Shown one piece after another: positions 1 to 5,769 of a stretch of 5,769 nucleotides of DNA. Source of the stretch: Firmicutes bacterium UBA5499 (GTDB lineage Bacteria; Bacillota; DTU084); contig DIPB01000109.1 in NCBI GenBank assembly GCA_002426275.1, positions 12,152-17,920 of the forward strand, given 5' to 3'. The notes under the pieces are model-generated. The model was not told the origin of the DNA. It worked only from the letters and a program-made list of their open reading frames with translations, and searched no databases. The first letter of the stretch is position 1. The number at the start of each line of letters is the position of its first letter. Made by a program: the position numbers and the translations under genes.

Positions 1-135
1 GCCCAGGCTGCGCTCAGCGGCTGGGATCCAACAGGCGGCGCGATTTATTTTTGGAATCCATACAAGCCCGTAAGCCGCTGGATCTGGAGCCGTAGTATTA
101 TCACTCAGATTGGCAAGCATGTTTTTGCCCGCTAA
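1..135 (+). CDS. sleB: Spore cortex-lytic enzyme SleB, C-terminal end (5' truncated by window edge)
   Basis: Reading from base 1 gives 44 codons and a TAA stop at 133-135. The peptide has the typical end of the SleB/CwlJ (Hydrolase_2) catalytic domain: GWDPTGGAIYFWNP at residues 7-20, SRWIWSR at 25-31 and IGKHVFAR at the C-terminus. In Bacillus, SleB is a lytic transglycosylase made in the forespore that degrades spore cortex peptidoglycan (muramic-delta-lactam type) during germination. The catalytic glutamate and the N-terminal peptidoglycan-binding domain would lie upstream and cannot be seen. The call is strengthened by ypeB 14 bases downstream, since sleB-ypeB is a conserved bicistronic operon. 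CwlJ shares this domain but is not normally paired with ypeB, so SleB is preferred. Its promoter, expected to be forespore-specific (SigG) from the Bacillus precedent, is outside the window. Confidence 0.9.
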   Translation, partial: AQAALSGWDPTGGAIYFWNPYKPVSRWIWSRSIITQIGKHVFAR

Positions 136-149
136 GGAGGGATTGAATA

Positions 150-1535
150 ATGCGCAGATGGAGTAGTTGGGTTTTCGGTGGCTTAGCATTGTTATTCGCG
201 GTCTGGGGTATTTCTCAATATATGGCCAAGCAAAATCTGAACACGCAATTGGAAAATGGGTACCAGCGGGCTTTCTATGAACTGACATATAATGTTGAGA
301 GCATAGAGACCCTTTTGGCGCAAACAGCTGCTTCCAATGATCCCAAGCAGCAGATCAACTTTTTCTCAGATACCTGGCGTCAGGCGAGCGCCGCTCAAGC
401 AAATTTAGGACAGCTGCCGCTGAGCAATTTACAATTAGCTAATATCGAGAAGTTTATCAGCCAGGTGGAGGCGTTCAGCTTTGCCAGTTTCCGTAAAGCT
501 GGTCAGGGCTCTACCATTGATGACAAAAGCGTGAAGAGCCTGCAGGGATTCGCCCAGCAAGCAAAACATCTCAGTGAAAGCTTGGATAAGATGCAGCCTT
601 TCTTCCAGCAAGGACCCGATTGGCAAGGCGTGCAGCGGGCGACGATGGCCCAAGTTGCAAACGCTCAAGGTCGGAAACGACCCAGCGAAAAAGGAAGTCT
701 GGAGAGCAACCCCATCGTGAAAAGCTTTATGATGATGGAAGACGGATTGAAGCGCTACCCGGATCCGGATTTTGAAGGCAATATGCTCAACTTCAGAGAA
801 CGTCCCCGTGGGTTTACAGGTCCCAAAATAAATCGTACCCGCGCTGTTACCGAAGCTAGAAAATATTTGCCCCCCAGCAAGAGAAATCAACAAGCTAAAG
901 TAGTGGGAACGGAAAAGGGAGATGTGCCGGCTTATCGCGTCGAGGTGGCTCCCACCCAGGCGGAAGGCCGTCGTGGCACACGTTCATGGCGAACGCTGAT
1001 GTCCATCAGCCAAAAAGGCGGTCATCTGATCTGGATGCTCACGGAAAGAAGCGTTGGCACAGAGAAGGTTTCAGTCGCCGATGCCAGAGCCCGTGGTGAA
1101 CAGTACTTACGGGATCTAGGTTTTGAAGGGTTTGAGGTATTGGCCGCAGATCCTGTGGACGGTGTAGTTAATTGCTCCTACGCGCGGAAAGTGGGAGATG
1201 TCTGGATTTATCCAGAGGAAATCAGGTTGCAGATTGCTTTGGATAACGGTGAAGTGATGGGCTATGAGGCCATGAATTACTTGACATTTAAAGGTGCAGT
1301 CCAAGCCCCCTCTTACCCGCTCACTGAGGCGCAAGCGAGGACTAAGGTCAACAAGCGGCTGAAGATTGAAAGGGTACGAAAGGCGGTTATCCTGGACGAT
1401 AGGTTCCGGCAAGTGGCCACTTACGAATATAAAGCCAGCATGAGTAAGGAAAGGTTTTTGGTATACATTAACGCAGTCTCTGGAGATGAAGTGAAACTAA
1501 TTCGCGAAGTACCCGGACAAACTGAAATTATTTAA
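150..1535 (+). CDS. ypeB: Germination protein YpeB, partner of SleB
   Basis: This is a complete 461-residue protein, close to the roughly 450 residues of Bacillus YpeB. Residues about 7-25 (from WVFGGLALLF) form one N-terminal membrane-spanning or signal-anchor segment after a short basic start (MRR), so most of the protein should lie outside the forespore inner membrane. Residues about 30-165 are polar, glutamine-rich and probably helical. A charged linker follows at about 174-190. The C-terminal half holds YpeB/PepSY-type repeats, beginning near residues 230 (TRAVTEARKYL), 307 (VSVADARARGEQYL) and 390 (PLTEAQARTKVNKRL). In Bacillus, YpeB is required for SleB to accumulate in the dormant spore and is cleaved on germination; it has no known enzymatic activity. 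The ATG at 150 is preceded by AAGGAGG at 134-140 with a 9-base spacer. That site overlaps the sleB stop codon, so the two genes are probably translationally coupled. A perfect hairpin starting in the stop codon ends the unit. Confidence 0.93.
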   Translation: MRRWSSWVFGGLALLFAVWGISQYMAKQNLNTQLENGYQRAFYELTYNVESIETLLAQTAASNDPKQQINFFSDTWRQASAAQANLGQLPLSNLQLANIEKFISQVEAFSFASFRKAGQGSTIDDKSVKSLQGFAQQAKHLSESLDKMQPFFQQGPDWQGVQRATMAQVANAQGRKRPSEKGSLESNPIVKSFMMMEDGLKRYPDPDFEGNMLNFRERPRGFTGPKINRTRAVTEARKYLPPSKRNQQAKVVGTEKGDVPAYRVEVAPTQAEGRRGTRSWRTLMSISQKGGHLIWMLTERSVGTEKVSVADARARGEQYLRDLGFEGFEVLAADPVDGVVNCSYARKVGDVWIYPEEIRLQIALDNGEVMGYEAMNYLTFKGAVQAPSYPLTEAQARTKVNKRLKIERVRKAVILDDRFRQVATYEYKASMSKERFLVYINAVSGDEVKLIREVPGQTEII

Positions 1536-1570
1536 CAAGAGAGCGCCGGAACCGGCGCTCTCTTGTTTTA
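1534..1570 (+). terminator. Rho-independent terminator after ypeB
   Basis: The arms 1534-1549 and 1552-1567 are perfect reverse complements (16 bp), separated only by AA, so the real loop is probably 4 or more bases. The inner half is very GC-rich (GCGCCGG/CCGGCGC). The right arm ends in TCTTGTT and continues TTA, giving a T-rich but interrupted tail. The left arm begins at the last two bases of the ypeB stop codon. It should end the sleB-ypeB transcript and insulate the stress operon. The stem is near-symmetric, but no antisense gene is present for it to serve. Confidence 0.87.
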
Positions 1571-1644
1571 CGCGTAAATCGGAGAAAATGGATGTTATTC
1601 CCAAAAAAACAAAATAGATAGCCAGAGACGGTCCAAAATGGAGT

Positions 1645-1674
1645 TTGCATTTTTTAAGAAGGAAGATCTATAAT
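1645..1674 (+). promoter_or_regulatory. Predicted SigA-type promoter of the ctsR operon
   Basis: A perfect -10 hexamer, TATAAT, lies at 1669-1674. The best -35 candidate is TTGCAT at 1645-1650 with an 18-base spacer; it matches TTGACA only in the first three bases, so the -35 is weak. An A-rich stretch at 1603-1614 could add upstream contacts, but it lies well above the -35. Initiation would be expected near 1680-1682, directly in front of the CtsR heptads, which fits repression by blocking RNA polymerase. No SigB-like promoter and no CIRCE (HrcA) inverted repeat was seen. Confidence 0.72.
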
Positions 1675-1682
1675 CAAACCAA

Positions 1683-1715
1683 GGTCAGAGAAAGTCAAAG
1701 TCAGAACTGGTCAAA
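1683..1715 (+). promoter_or_regulatory. Compound CtsR operator: four direct heptads
   Basis: The CtsR consensus is a direct repeat, RGTCAAANANRGTCAAA. Here GGTCAGA (1683-1689) and AGTCAAA (1693-1699) are separated by 3 bases and match it with a single mismatch. A second pair, AGTCAGA (1699-1705) and GGTCAAA (1709-1715), also has a 3-base gap and matches with two mismatches. The pairs share base 1699, so heptad starts are spaced 10, 6 and 10 bases apart. The block covers the predicted transcription start and reaches the ctsR Shine-Dalgarno sequence. It implies autorepression of the whole ctsR-mcsA-mcsB-clpC operon, lifted by heat or by McsB action as in Bacillus. Confidence 0.9.
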
Positions 1716-1723
1716 GGAGGTGA
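1713..1723 (+). promoter_or_regulatory. ctsR ribosome binding site, overlapping the operator
   Basis: AAAGGAGGTGA is an 11-base perfect complement to the usual 3' end of Bacillota 16S rRNA. There are 7 bases between GGAGG and the ATG at 1728, which selects that start. Its first three A's are also the last three bases of the fourth CtsR heptad. A weaker GGGAGG (1730-1735) lies before the in-frame ATG at 1740. Confidence 0.9.
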
Positions 1724-1727
1724 GCTC

Positions 1728-2192
1728 ATGGGAGGAAGCATGGCAGATTACATCGAGGCCTACCTAAAAGAGCTGTTGAGCGACACTGCCGGCGGCGTCA
1801 TTGAGATCAGGCGTCGCGAATTGGCAGATCAGTTCCGGTGCGTGCCGTCGCAAATCAATTATGTGTTGGAAACGCGTTTTCCCTTTGAAAAAGGCTATCT
1901 TGTGGAAAGCCGCCGAGGAGGAGGCGGCTACATCCGGATCATGCGTCTGGAATGGAGGACGGAAAGAGACTTATTTGCGGAACTGTCAGAGCTCATTTCC
2001 GATTCCATCTCGGCCCAGCGAGCAGAAGAACTTTTGTTCAGGCTAGTTGAAGCCAAAATTCTGCAGGAACGCGAAGCGGTTTTGCTTAAAGCTCTTGTGG
2101 AGCAGAGCAGCTCGTCTGCCGAATCGCAACTTCAGGATAAGCTGCGGGCTACGTTGCTTCGCAATTTGCTGATTGTTACTTTACGGAGGTGA
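1728..2192 (+). CDS. ctsR: Transcriptional repressor CtsR (class III stress genes)
   Basis: The protein has 154 residues, the same length as Bacillus subtilis CtsR. CtsR is a dimeric winged helix-turn-helix repressor of clp genes. The helix-turn-helix covers about residues 29-51 (RRELADQFRCVPSQINYVLE). The wing follows at about 58-71 with the diagnostic RRGGGGYIRI; the tetraglycine loop is at 64-67 and is the known heat-sensing element. Arg62 matches the arginine that McsB phosphorylates in Geobacillus CtsR to release it from DNA. Residues from about 75 onward form the helical C-terminal domain used for dimerisation and Clp-dependent turnover. The start at 1728 has the strongest Shine-Dalgarno and lines up with the Bacillus N-terminus; an ATG at 1740 (MADYIEAYLK) is a weaker alternative. 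It is the first gene of the operon, and the stop lies inside the mcsA ribosome binding site, so translation of the two is probably coupled. Confidence 0.97.
   Translation: MGGSMADYIEAYLKELLSDTAGGVIEIRRRELADQFRCVPSQINYVLETRFPFEKGYLVESRRGGGGYIRIMRLEWRTERDLFAELSELISDSISAQRAEELLFRLVEAKILQEREAVLLKALVEQSSSSAESQLQDKLRATLLRNLLIVTLRR
2185..2192 (+). promoter_or_regulatory. mcsA ribosome binding site at the end of ctsR
   Basis: GGAGGTGA covers the last codon and the TGA stop (2190-2192) of ctsR. GGAGG ends at 2189, giving 8 bases to the ATG at 2198. An in-frame GTG at 2189 lies inside this site and so could not be served by it, which favours the ATG. Confidence 0.85.
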
Positions 2193-2197
2193 AAATC

Positions 2198-2728
2198 ATG
2201 TTGTGCGAAGAATGTAAGAAAAGGCCTGCTACAGTTCATTTTACGAAGATCGTGGGCGATCAAAAAACGGAATTCCACCTTTGTCAGCAGTGCGCTGCCC
2301 AACGCGGAGAATTAGGTTTTTTGGGAAATATTCAAATTAATTTTCCCAACATTCTTTCCAGCTTCTTTGATTTGGATCAAAAACTCCAAGTCGACGGCGA
2401 CTGGCAGGAAGATACGCAAGCACGCTGTCCCAGCTGCGGCTTGAGTTATGGAGATTTTCGTGAATTAGGCCAGCTTGGCTGCAGTGATTGCTATAAGACT
2501 TTCGGCGCGCAGATGGAGCCCATTCTGAGGCGAATTCACGGCCACACGCGTCACACAGGGAAAATCCCTCGCAAGCATGCGGGCAAACTCAGTCAGGAGC
2601 GGGAACTTGAAAATTACAAGGCGCAGCTGAAGGAAGCCATAGCCCGGGAGGAATACGAGCAAGCTGCCAAACTGCGAGATAAAATACATGCTTTGGAAAA
2701 AGAACTGGGCGGTGGGCGCCGTGGATAG
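2198..2728 (+). CDS. mcsA: McsA, zinc-binding activator of the McsB arginine kinase
   Basis: The protein has 176 residues from the ATG chosen by the ribosome binding site (B. subtilis McsA is about 185). Four CxxC pairs are visible: C3/C6, C29/C32, C77/C80 and C95/C98, forming two zinc-binding modules. The opening MLCEECKKRPATVHFTK is very typical of McsA. Residues 108-126 (PILRRIHGHTRHTGKIPRK) are the conserved link to a C-terminal UVR motif at about 137-170 (EEYEQAAKLRDKIHALEKEL), probably a coiled-coil protein-interaction helix pair. In Bacillus, McsA binds McsB and is needed for full kinase activity; it also links to CtsR and ClpC. All eight cysteines are kept, so nothing suggests degeneration. 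The gene follows ctsR with a 5-base gap, and its 3' end overlaps the probable mcsB start by 8 bases. Confidence 0.95.
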   Translation: MLCEECKKRPATVHFTKIVGDQKTEFHLCQQCAAQRGELGFLGNIQINFPNILSSFFDLDQKLQVDGDWQEDTQARCPSCGLSYGDFRELGQLGCSDCYKTFGAQMEPILRRIHGHTRHTGKIPRKHAGKLSQERELENYKAQLKEAIAREEYEQAAKLRDKIHALEKELGGGRRG

Positions 2729-3758
2729 GTTAATTAGCAGGCGGCTCACAGAAAAGGGCCCGCAGCAGGATATTGTGCTCTCCAGCCGCATTCGGCTGGC
2801 CAGGAATATCGCCACTCTGCCTTTTCCTCAAGTTGCGGGCGAAAAACAACTGGCTGAAGTTGTGGCGCAAGTGAAAGCCGCTTCTGATCTGAAGGGCCCG
2901 TGGGGAAAACTTCAATACCATGATTTGAAAGACATCGGAGCCTTGGACCAAGAGCTTTTGGTGGCAAAACATCTGATCAGTCCGCAGTTGATTCAAAATA
3001 ACGAAAATCGTGGTCTCCTTCTCAGCCCTAAAGAGGAAATATCTGTGATGGTGAATGAAGAAGATCACTTGAGATTGCAGGTTTTGCTGCCGGGATTAGA
3101 CCTGGAGGCCGGTTGGCAGCTGATAGATCAGCTAGATGACGATTTGGAAGCGAAACTAGACTTTGCCTTTTCTCAGGAGCACGGATATTTGACAGCTTGT
3201 CCCACCAATGTGGGAACCGGGATCCGCGCTTCGGTGATGGTTCACTTGCCTGCAATCTCCATGGTCAATCAGATTCAGCAGTTAATCAAAGGCGTCATGC
3301 AAGTGGGTTTGGCTGTCAGGGGATTATATGGGGAAGGCACAGAAGTTGTGGGCAATATCTACCAGATCTCAAATCAGGTCACTTTAGGCAGAACTGAAAA
3401 GGAAATTATTGAAAATATCAATTCTGTGACCCGGCAGATAATCGAACAAGAGCAACAAGCCAGGCAGGTGCTGCTCACCAACGCTAAAGCGCAAATTGAA
3501 GATCGCATTTATCGTGCGTACGGAATTCTCACCCAGGCCCGTCTTTTAAACACCCAAGAAGCTATGGAGCTGCTTTCAGATTTGAGGCTGGGAGTGGGGC
3601 TAGGTCTGCTGACAAAAGTCTCTGCGCCGCAGCTTAATCAGCTCACTGTTCTGGCGCAGCCGGCGGCAGTGCAGGGAATCATGAACCAAGAGCTTCCTCC
3701 TCAAAACCGTGATTATTATAGGGCGGCTTTGCTCAGAGAGAAGTTGGAGGATAAATAA
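2721..3758 (+). CDS. mcsB: Protein-arginine kinase McsB
   Basis: This is a 345-residue protein of the phosphagen (guanido) kinase fold that uses ATP to phosphorylate arginines in proteins, including CtsR and aggregated or damaged proteins. The N-terminal DIVLSSRIRLARN lies at residues 17-29. The NEEDH segment is at 112-116, and the acidic residue E205 lies in RGLYGEGTE. The active-site loop TACPTNVGTGIRAS spans 158-171, with C160. Near the C-terminus RDYYRA (330-335) matches the allosteric pArg-binding RDxxRA of Geobacillus McsB; a constant offset of 7 maps C160, E205, R330 and D331 onto C167, E212, R337 and D338. The start is uncertain. GTG 2721 gives an 8-base overlap with mcsA and only a weak GGTGG upstream, suggesting coupled re-initiation. 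GTG 2712 (348 aa) and ATG 2688 (356 aa) are alternatives; B. subtilis McsB is about 363. The function call does not depend on the start. Confidence 0.95.
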   Translation: MDRLISRRLTEKGPQQDIVLSSRIRLARNIATLPFPQVAGEKQLAEVVAQVKAASDLKGPWGKLQYHDLKDIGALDQELLVAKHLISPQLIQNNENRGLLLSPKEEISVMVNEEDHLRLQVLLPGLDLEAGWQLIDQLDDDLEAKLDFAFSQEHGYLTACPTNVGTGIRASVMVHLPAISMVNQIQQLIKGVMQVGLAVRGLYGEGTEVVGNIYQISNQVTLGRTEKEIIENINSVTRQIIEQEQQARQVLLTNAKAQIEDRIYRAYGILTQARLLNTQEAMELLSDLRLGVGLGLLTKVSAPQLNQLTVLAQPAAVQGIMNQELPPQNRDYYRAALLREKLEDK

Positions 3759-3797
3759 AAGGCAACACGTGAAAAATAACGAAAGAGGTGAGGCAGA

Positions 3798-5769
3798 ATG
3801 AACAGCCGATTTACAGAAAGAGCGGAGAAGGTATTGATGCTGGCTCAGGAAGAGGCAAGGAGCCTCGGTCACAATGTGGTTGGCACCGAGCACTTATTGC
3901 TGGGTTTGGTACACGAAGGAACAGGGGTGGCTGCCCGTGCCTTGCAAAATTTGGGGGTAGATTTGGGACGGCTTCGCACCGAGACCTTGAGACTTGTGGG
4001 CAAGGGAGAAGGAGCTAATATTTTTAAGCTGGCTTTTACGCCGAGAGCCAAATGGGTATTGGAGCTGGCTTGGGATGAAGCCCGCCAGATGGGAGTGAAC
4101 TATATTGGCACCGAGCATATCCTTTTGGGCCTAATCCGAGAAGGAGAAGGCGTAGCAGCTCAGGTGCTGCAGGCTATGGATGTTGATGCGGACAGAGTTC
4201 GTCAGCAAGTTTTTGCTCTGTTGGGCGGAAACAAAGGTACGGGCACCAAAGGCGCTGCCCGCGCCGTCAATACCCCGACTCTGGATCAATTTGGTCGGGA
4301 TCTGACGAAGCTTGCCACAGAAGGAAAACTGGATCCTGTAATTGGCAGAAGCAAGGAAATAGAAAGAGTAATTCAGGTGCTTAGCCGCAGAACGAAAAAT
4401 AACCCCGCCTTATTAGGCGAGCCGGGAGTCGGGAAGACTGCCATCGCAGAAGGCCTAGCCCTGAAGATTAATCAAGGCGACGTGCCGGATATCCTCACCA
4501 AAAAGAGAGTAGTTTCTTTGGATTTGGGCGGGCTTGTGGCAGGCACCAAGTTCCGAGGCGAATTTGAAGATCGTCTGAAAAAAGTCATGGATGAAGTGCG
4601 CGAAGCCGGCAATGTCATCCTCTTTCTGGATGAGATGCATACCATCATCGGCGCCGGAGCGGCGGAAGGCGCCATTGATGCCGCGAACATTCTCAAACCG
4701 GCCCTTGCCAGAGGAGAACTCCAGTGCATAGGCGCCACCACAATTGATGAGTATCGAAAATATATTGAAAAAGACGCGGCTCTGGAACGTCGTTTCCAGC
4801 CGATCATGATCGGAGAGCCAACTGCGGAGGATACTTTAGAGATTCTCCGAGGGCTCAGGGATCGTTATGAAGCGCATCATAGAGTCAAGTTCACGGACGA
4901 AGCTTTGGAAGCTGCAGTGAAACTTTCGGATCGTTACATCAATGACCGTTTTCTGCCCGACAAAGCCATAGATCTAATTGACGAAGCAGGTTCAAGGGTA
5001 AGGCTCCGGCATCTGGAAGATCCGGACGATCTGAAAGAGCTAGATGAGAAGCTGAGAGAGATTCGCAAGGAGAAGGAAGCAGCCATCAGCGGAGAAGAAT
5101 TCGAGAAAGCGGCGCAGCTGAGAGATCAGGAGCAGGAGCTGGAAACCAAAATGAAGCAGCGGCGGGAAGAACTGGCCAAAGAGCGCGGCAGGCAAGAGGG
5201 TTCAGTCCTGCCTGAAGATATCGCCGAGATCGTCTCCATGTGGACGGGAATTCCAGTAACTAAATTAGCGGAAGAAGAAGCAGAGAGGCTCTTGCATCTG
5301 GAAGATGTTCTGCACAAGCGGGTAATCGGCCAGGAAGAGGCGATTGAGGCAGTATCCAAGGCTGTGCGCCGCGCCAGGGCGGGACTTAAGGATCCCAGTC
5401 GCCCCATAGGCTCGTTTATTTTCCTGGGGCCAACGGGGGTTGGAAAAACAGAGCTTGCCCGGGCGCTTGCCGAGGCGTTGTTTGGCGACGAAAACGCTAT
5501 AGTGAGGCTGGATATGTCCGAGTATATGGAGCGTCACACAGTGTCACGCCTCATCGGTTCTCCCCCGGGATATGTGGGCTACGAAGAAGGAGGTCAGCTC
5601 ACCGAACGCGTGAGACAGAAGCCATATTCTGTGATTCTCTTAGATGAGATTGAAAAGGCGCATCCGGATGTCTTCAATACCCTGCTTCAAGTTCTAGACG
5701 ACGGCAGGCTCACAGATGGCAAAGGCCGCACCGTAGATTTCCGCAATACCGTGATCATCATGACCTCAA
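3798..5769 (+). CDS. clpC: AAA+ unfoldase ClpC, 3' truncated by window edge
   Basis: The frame is open for 657 codons to the edge; ClpC is usually about 810, so roughly four fifths is seen. The N-domain holds two Clp_N repeats (about 1-70 and 78-145), with GTEH at 29-32 and 104-107; E31 and E106 match the pArg-docking glutamates of B. subtilis ClpC. D1 has Walker A GEPGVGKT (207-214, K213) and Walker B DE at 278-279. The M-domain (about 410-460) carries a UVR-type motif with F435 and R442, matching residues that hold ClpC in its resting state. This separates ClpC from ClpB, which has a longer M-domain. D2 has Walker A GPTGVGKT (544-551) and Walker B DE at 616-617. ClpC unfolds substrates for ClpP. 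The ATG follows AGAGGTGA (3784-3791) by 6 bases. The gap after mcsB is 39 bases with no promoter or terminator, so it is co-transcribed. Pore loop 1 has F252 (GTKFRGEFE) where Bacillus has tyrosine. The ClpP-docking loop is beyond the edge. Confidence 0.97.
   Translation, partial: MNSRFTERAEKVLMLAQEEARSLGHNVVGTEHLLLGLVHEGTGVAARALQNLGVDLGRLRTETLRLVGKGEGANIFKLAFTPRAKWVLELAWDEARQMGVNYIGTEHILLGLIREGEGVAAQVLQAMDVDADRVRQQVFALLGGNKGTGTKGAARAVNTPTLDQFGRDLTKLATEGKLDPVIGRSKEIERVIQVLSRRTKNNPALLGEPGVGKTAIAEGLALKINQGDVPDILTKKRVVSLDLGGLVAGTKFRGEFEDRLKKVMDEVREAGNVILFLDEMHTIIGAGAAEGAIDAANILKPALARGELQCIGATTIDEYRKYIEKDAALERRFQPIMIGEPTAEDTLEILRGLRDRYEAHHRVKFTDEALEAAVKLSDRYINDRFLPDKAIDLIDEAGSRVRLRHLEDPDDLKELDEKLREIRKEKEAAISGEEFEKAAQLRDQEQELETKMKQRREELAKERGRQEGSVLPEDIAEIVSMWTGIPVTKLAEEEAERLLHLEDVLHKRVIGQEEAIEAVSKAVRRARAGLKDPSRPIGSFIFLGPTGVGKTELARALAEALFGDENAIVRLDMSEYMERHTVSRLIGSPPGYVGYEEGGQLTERVRQKPYSVILLDEIEKAHPDVFNTLLQVLDDGRLTDGKGRTVDFRNTVIIMTS

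Noticed and set aside
435..893. 152-codon open frame on the minus strand inside ypeB
   Set aside because: It lies wholly opposite a clear YpeB coding region, has no convincing ribosome site and gives a composition with no recognisable domain; it is a shadow frame.
1588..1617. Nine-codon frame MDVIPKKTK after a GGAG, between the terminator and the ctsR promoter
   Set aside because: It lies upstream of the predicted ctsR transcription start and after the ypeB terminator, the spacing from GGAG is too short, and such tiny frames are expected by chance.
1630..1637. GGTCCAAA resembling another CtsR heptad
   Set aside because: It carries an inserted C relative to GGTCAAA and has no partner heptad 3 bases away, so it is not a believable operator half.
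2189..2197. Alternative mcsA start at GTG 2189, adding MKI to the N-terminus
   Set aside because: That GTG lies within the Shine-Dalgarno sequence itself, and known McsA proteins start directly at the MxCxxC motif given by the ATG at 2198.
5126..5537. Minus-strand open frames opposite clpC
   Set aside because: They overlap the conserved ClpC M-domain and D2 coding sequence and show no independent signals; they reflect codon bias of the sense gene.
3798..5769. Possibility that the gene is clpB or clpE instead of clpC
   Set aside because: The M-domain is the short UVR type, not the long ClpB coiled coil; there is no N-terminal ClpE zinc finger; and the gene follows ctsR-mcsA-mcsB.

Overview
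The window carries a short, gene-dense piece of chromosome from a Gram-positive endospore former (Bacillota), most likely a clostridial lineage by overall protein style. Two things point there. The first is a spore-germination pair (the end of sleB, then ypeB). The second is the class III heat-shock operon ctsR-mcsA-mcsB-clpC with a CtsR-type operator. Strong Shine-Dalgarno sequences and GTG start usage fit this. The species cannot be named from the sequence alone. All genes lie on the + strand.

Region 1 (1-1570) holds the C-terminal 44 codons of a SleB-like spore cortex-lytic enzyme, followed 14 bases later by a complete ypeB. A long perfect hairpin that starts inside the ypeB stop codon ends this unit. 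SleB and YpeB depend on each other in spores: YpeB is needed to assemble and keep SleB stable until germination.

Region 2 (about 1571-1727) is the control region of the stress operon. It has a perfect TATAAT -10 box with a poor -35. Just downstream are four CtsR heptads arranged as two overlapping operators, the last running straight into an 11-base Shine-Dalgarno sequence.

Region 3 (1728-5769) is ctsR, mcsA, mcsB and the first 657 codons of clpC, packed with overlaps or short gaps. By analogy with Bacillus and Geobacillus, CtsR represses the operon and McsA activates the protein-arginine kinase McsB. McsB marks proteins with phospho-arginine, and the N-domain of ClpC reads that mark and feeds substrates to ClpP. 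The residues known to matter for this circuit are present: the CtsR wing arginine, the McsB catalytic and pArg-sensing residues, and the ClpC pArg-docking glutamates and M-domain residues. The operon therefore looks intact and functional. clpC runs off the right edge with no frameshift.

I found no mobile element, CRISPR array, tRNA or rRNA, and nothing that looks like an undescribed system. The points most worth a second look are the compound CtsR operator and the direct adjacency of the germination pair to the arginine-phosphorylation operon.
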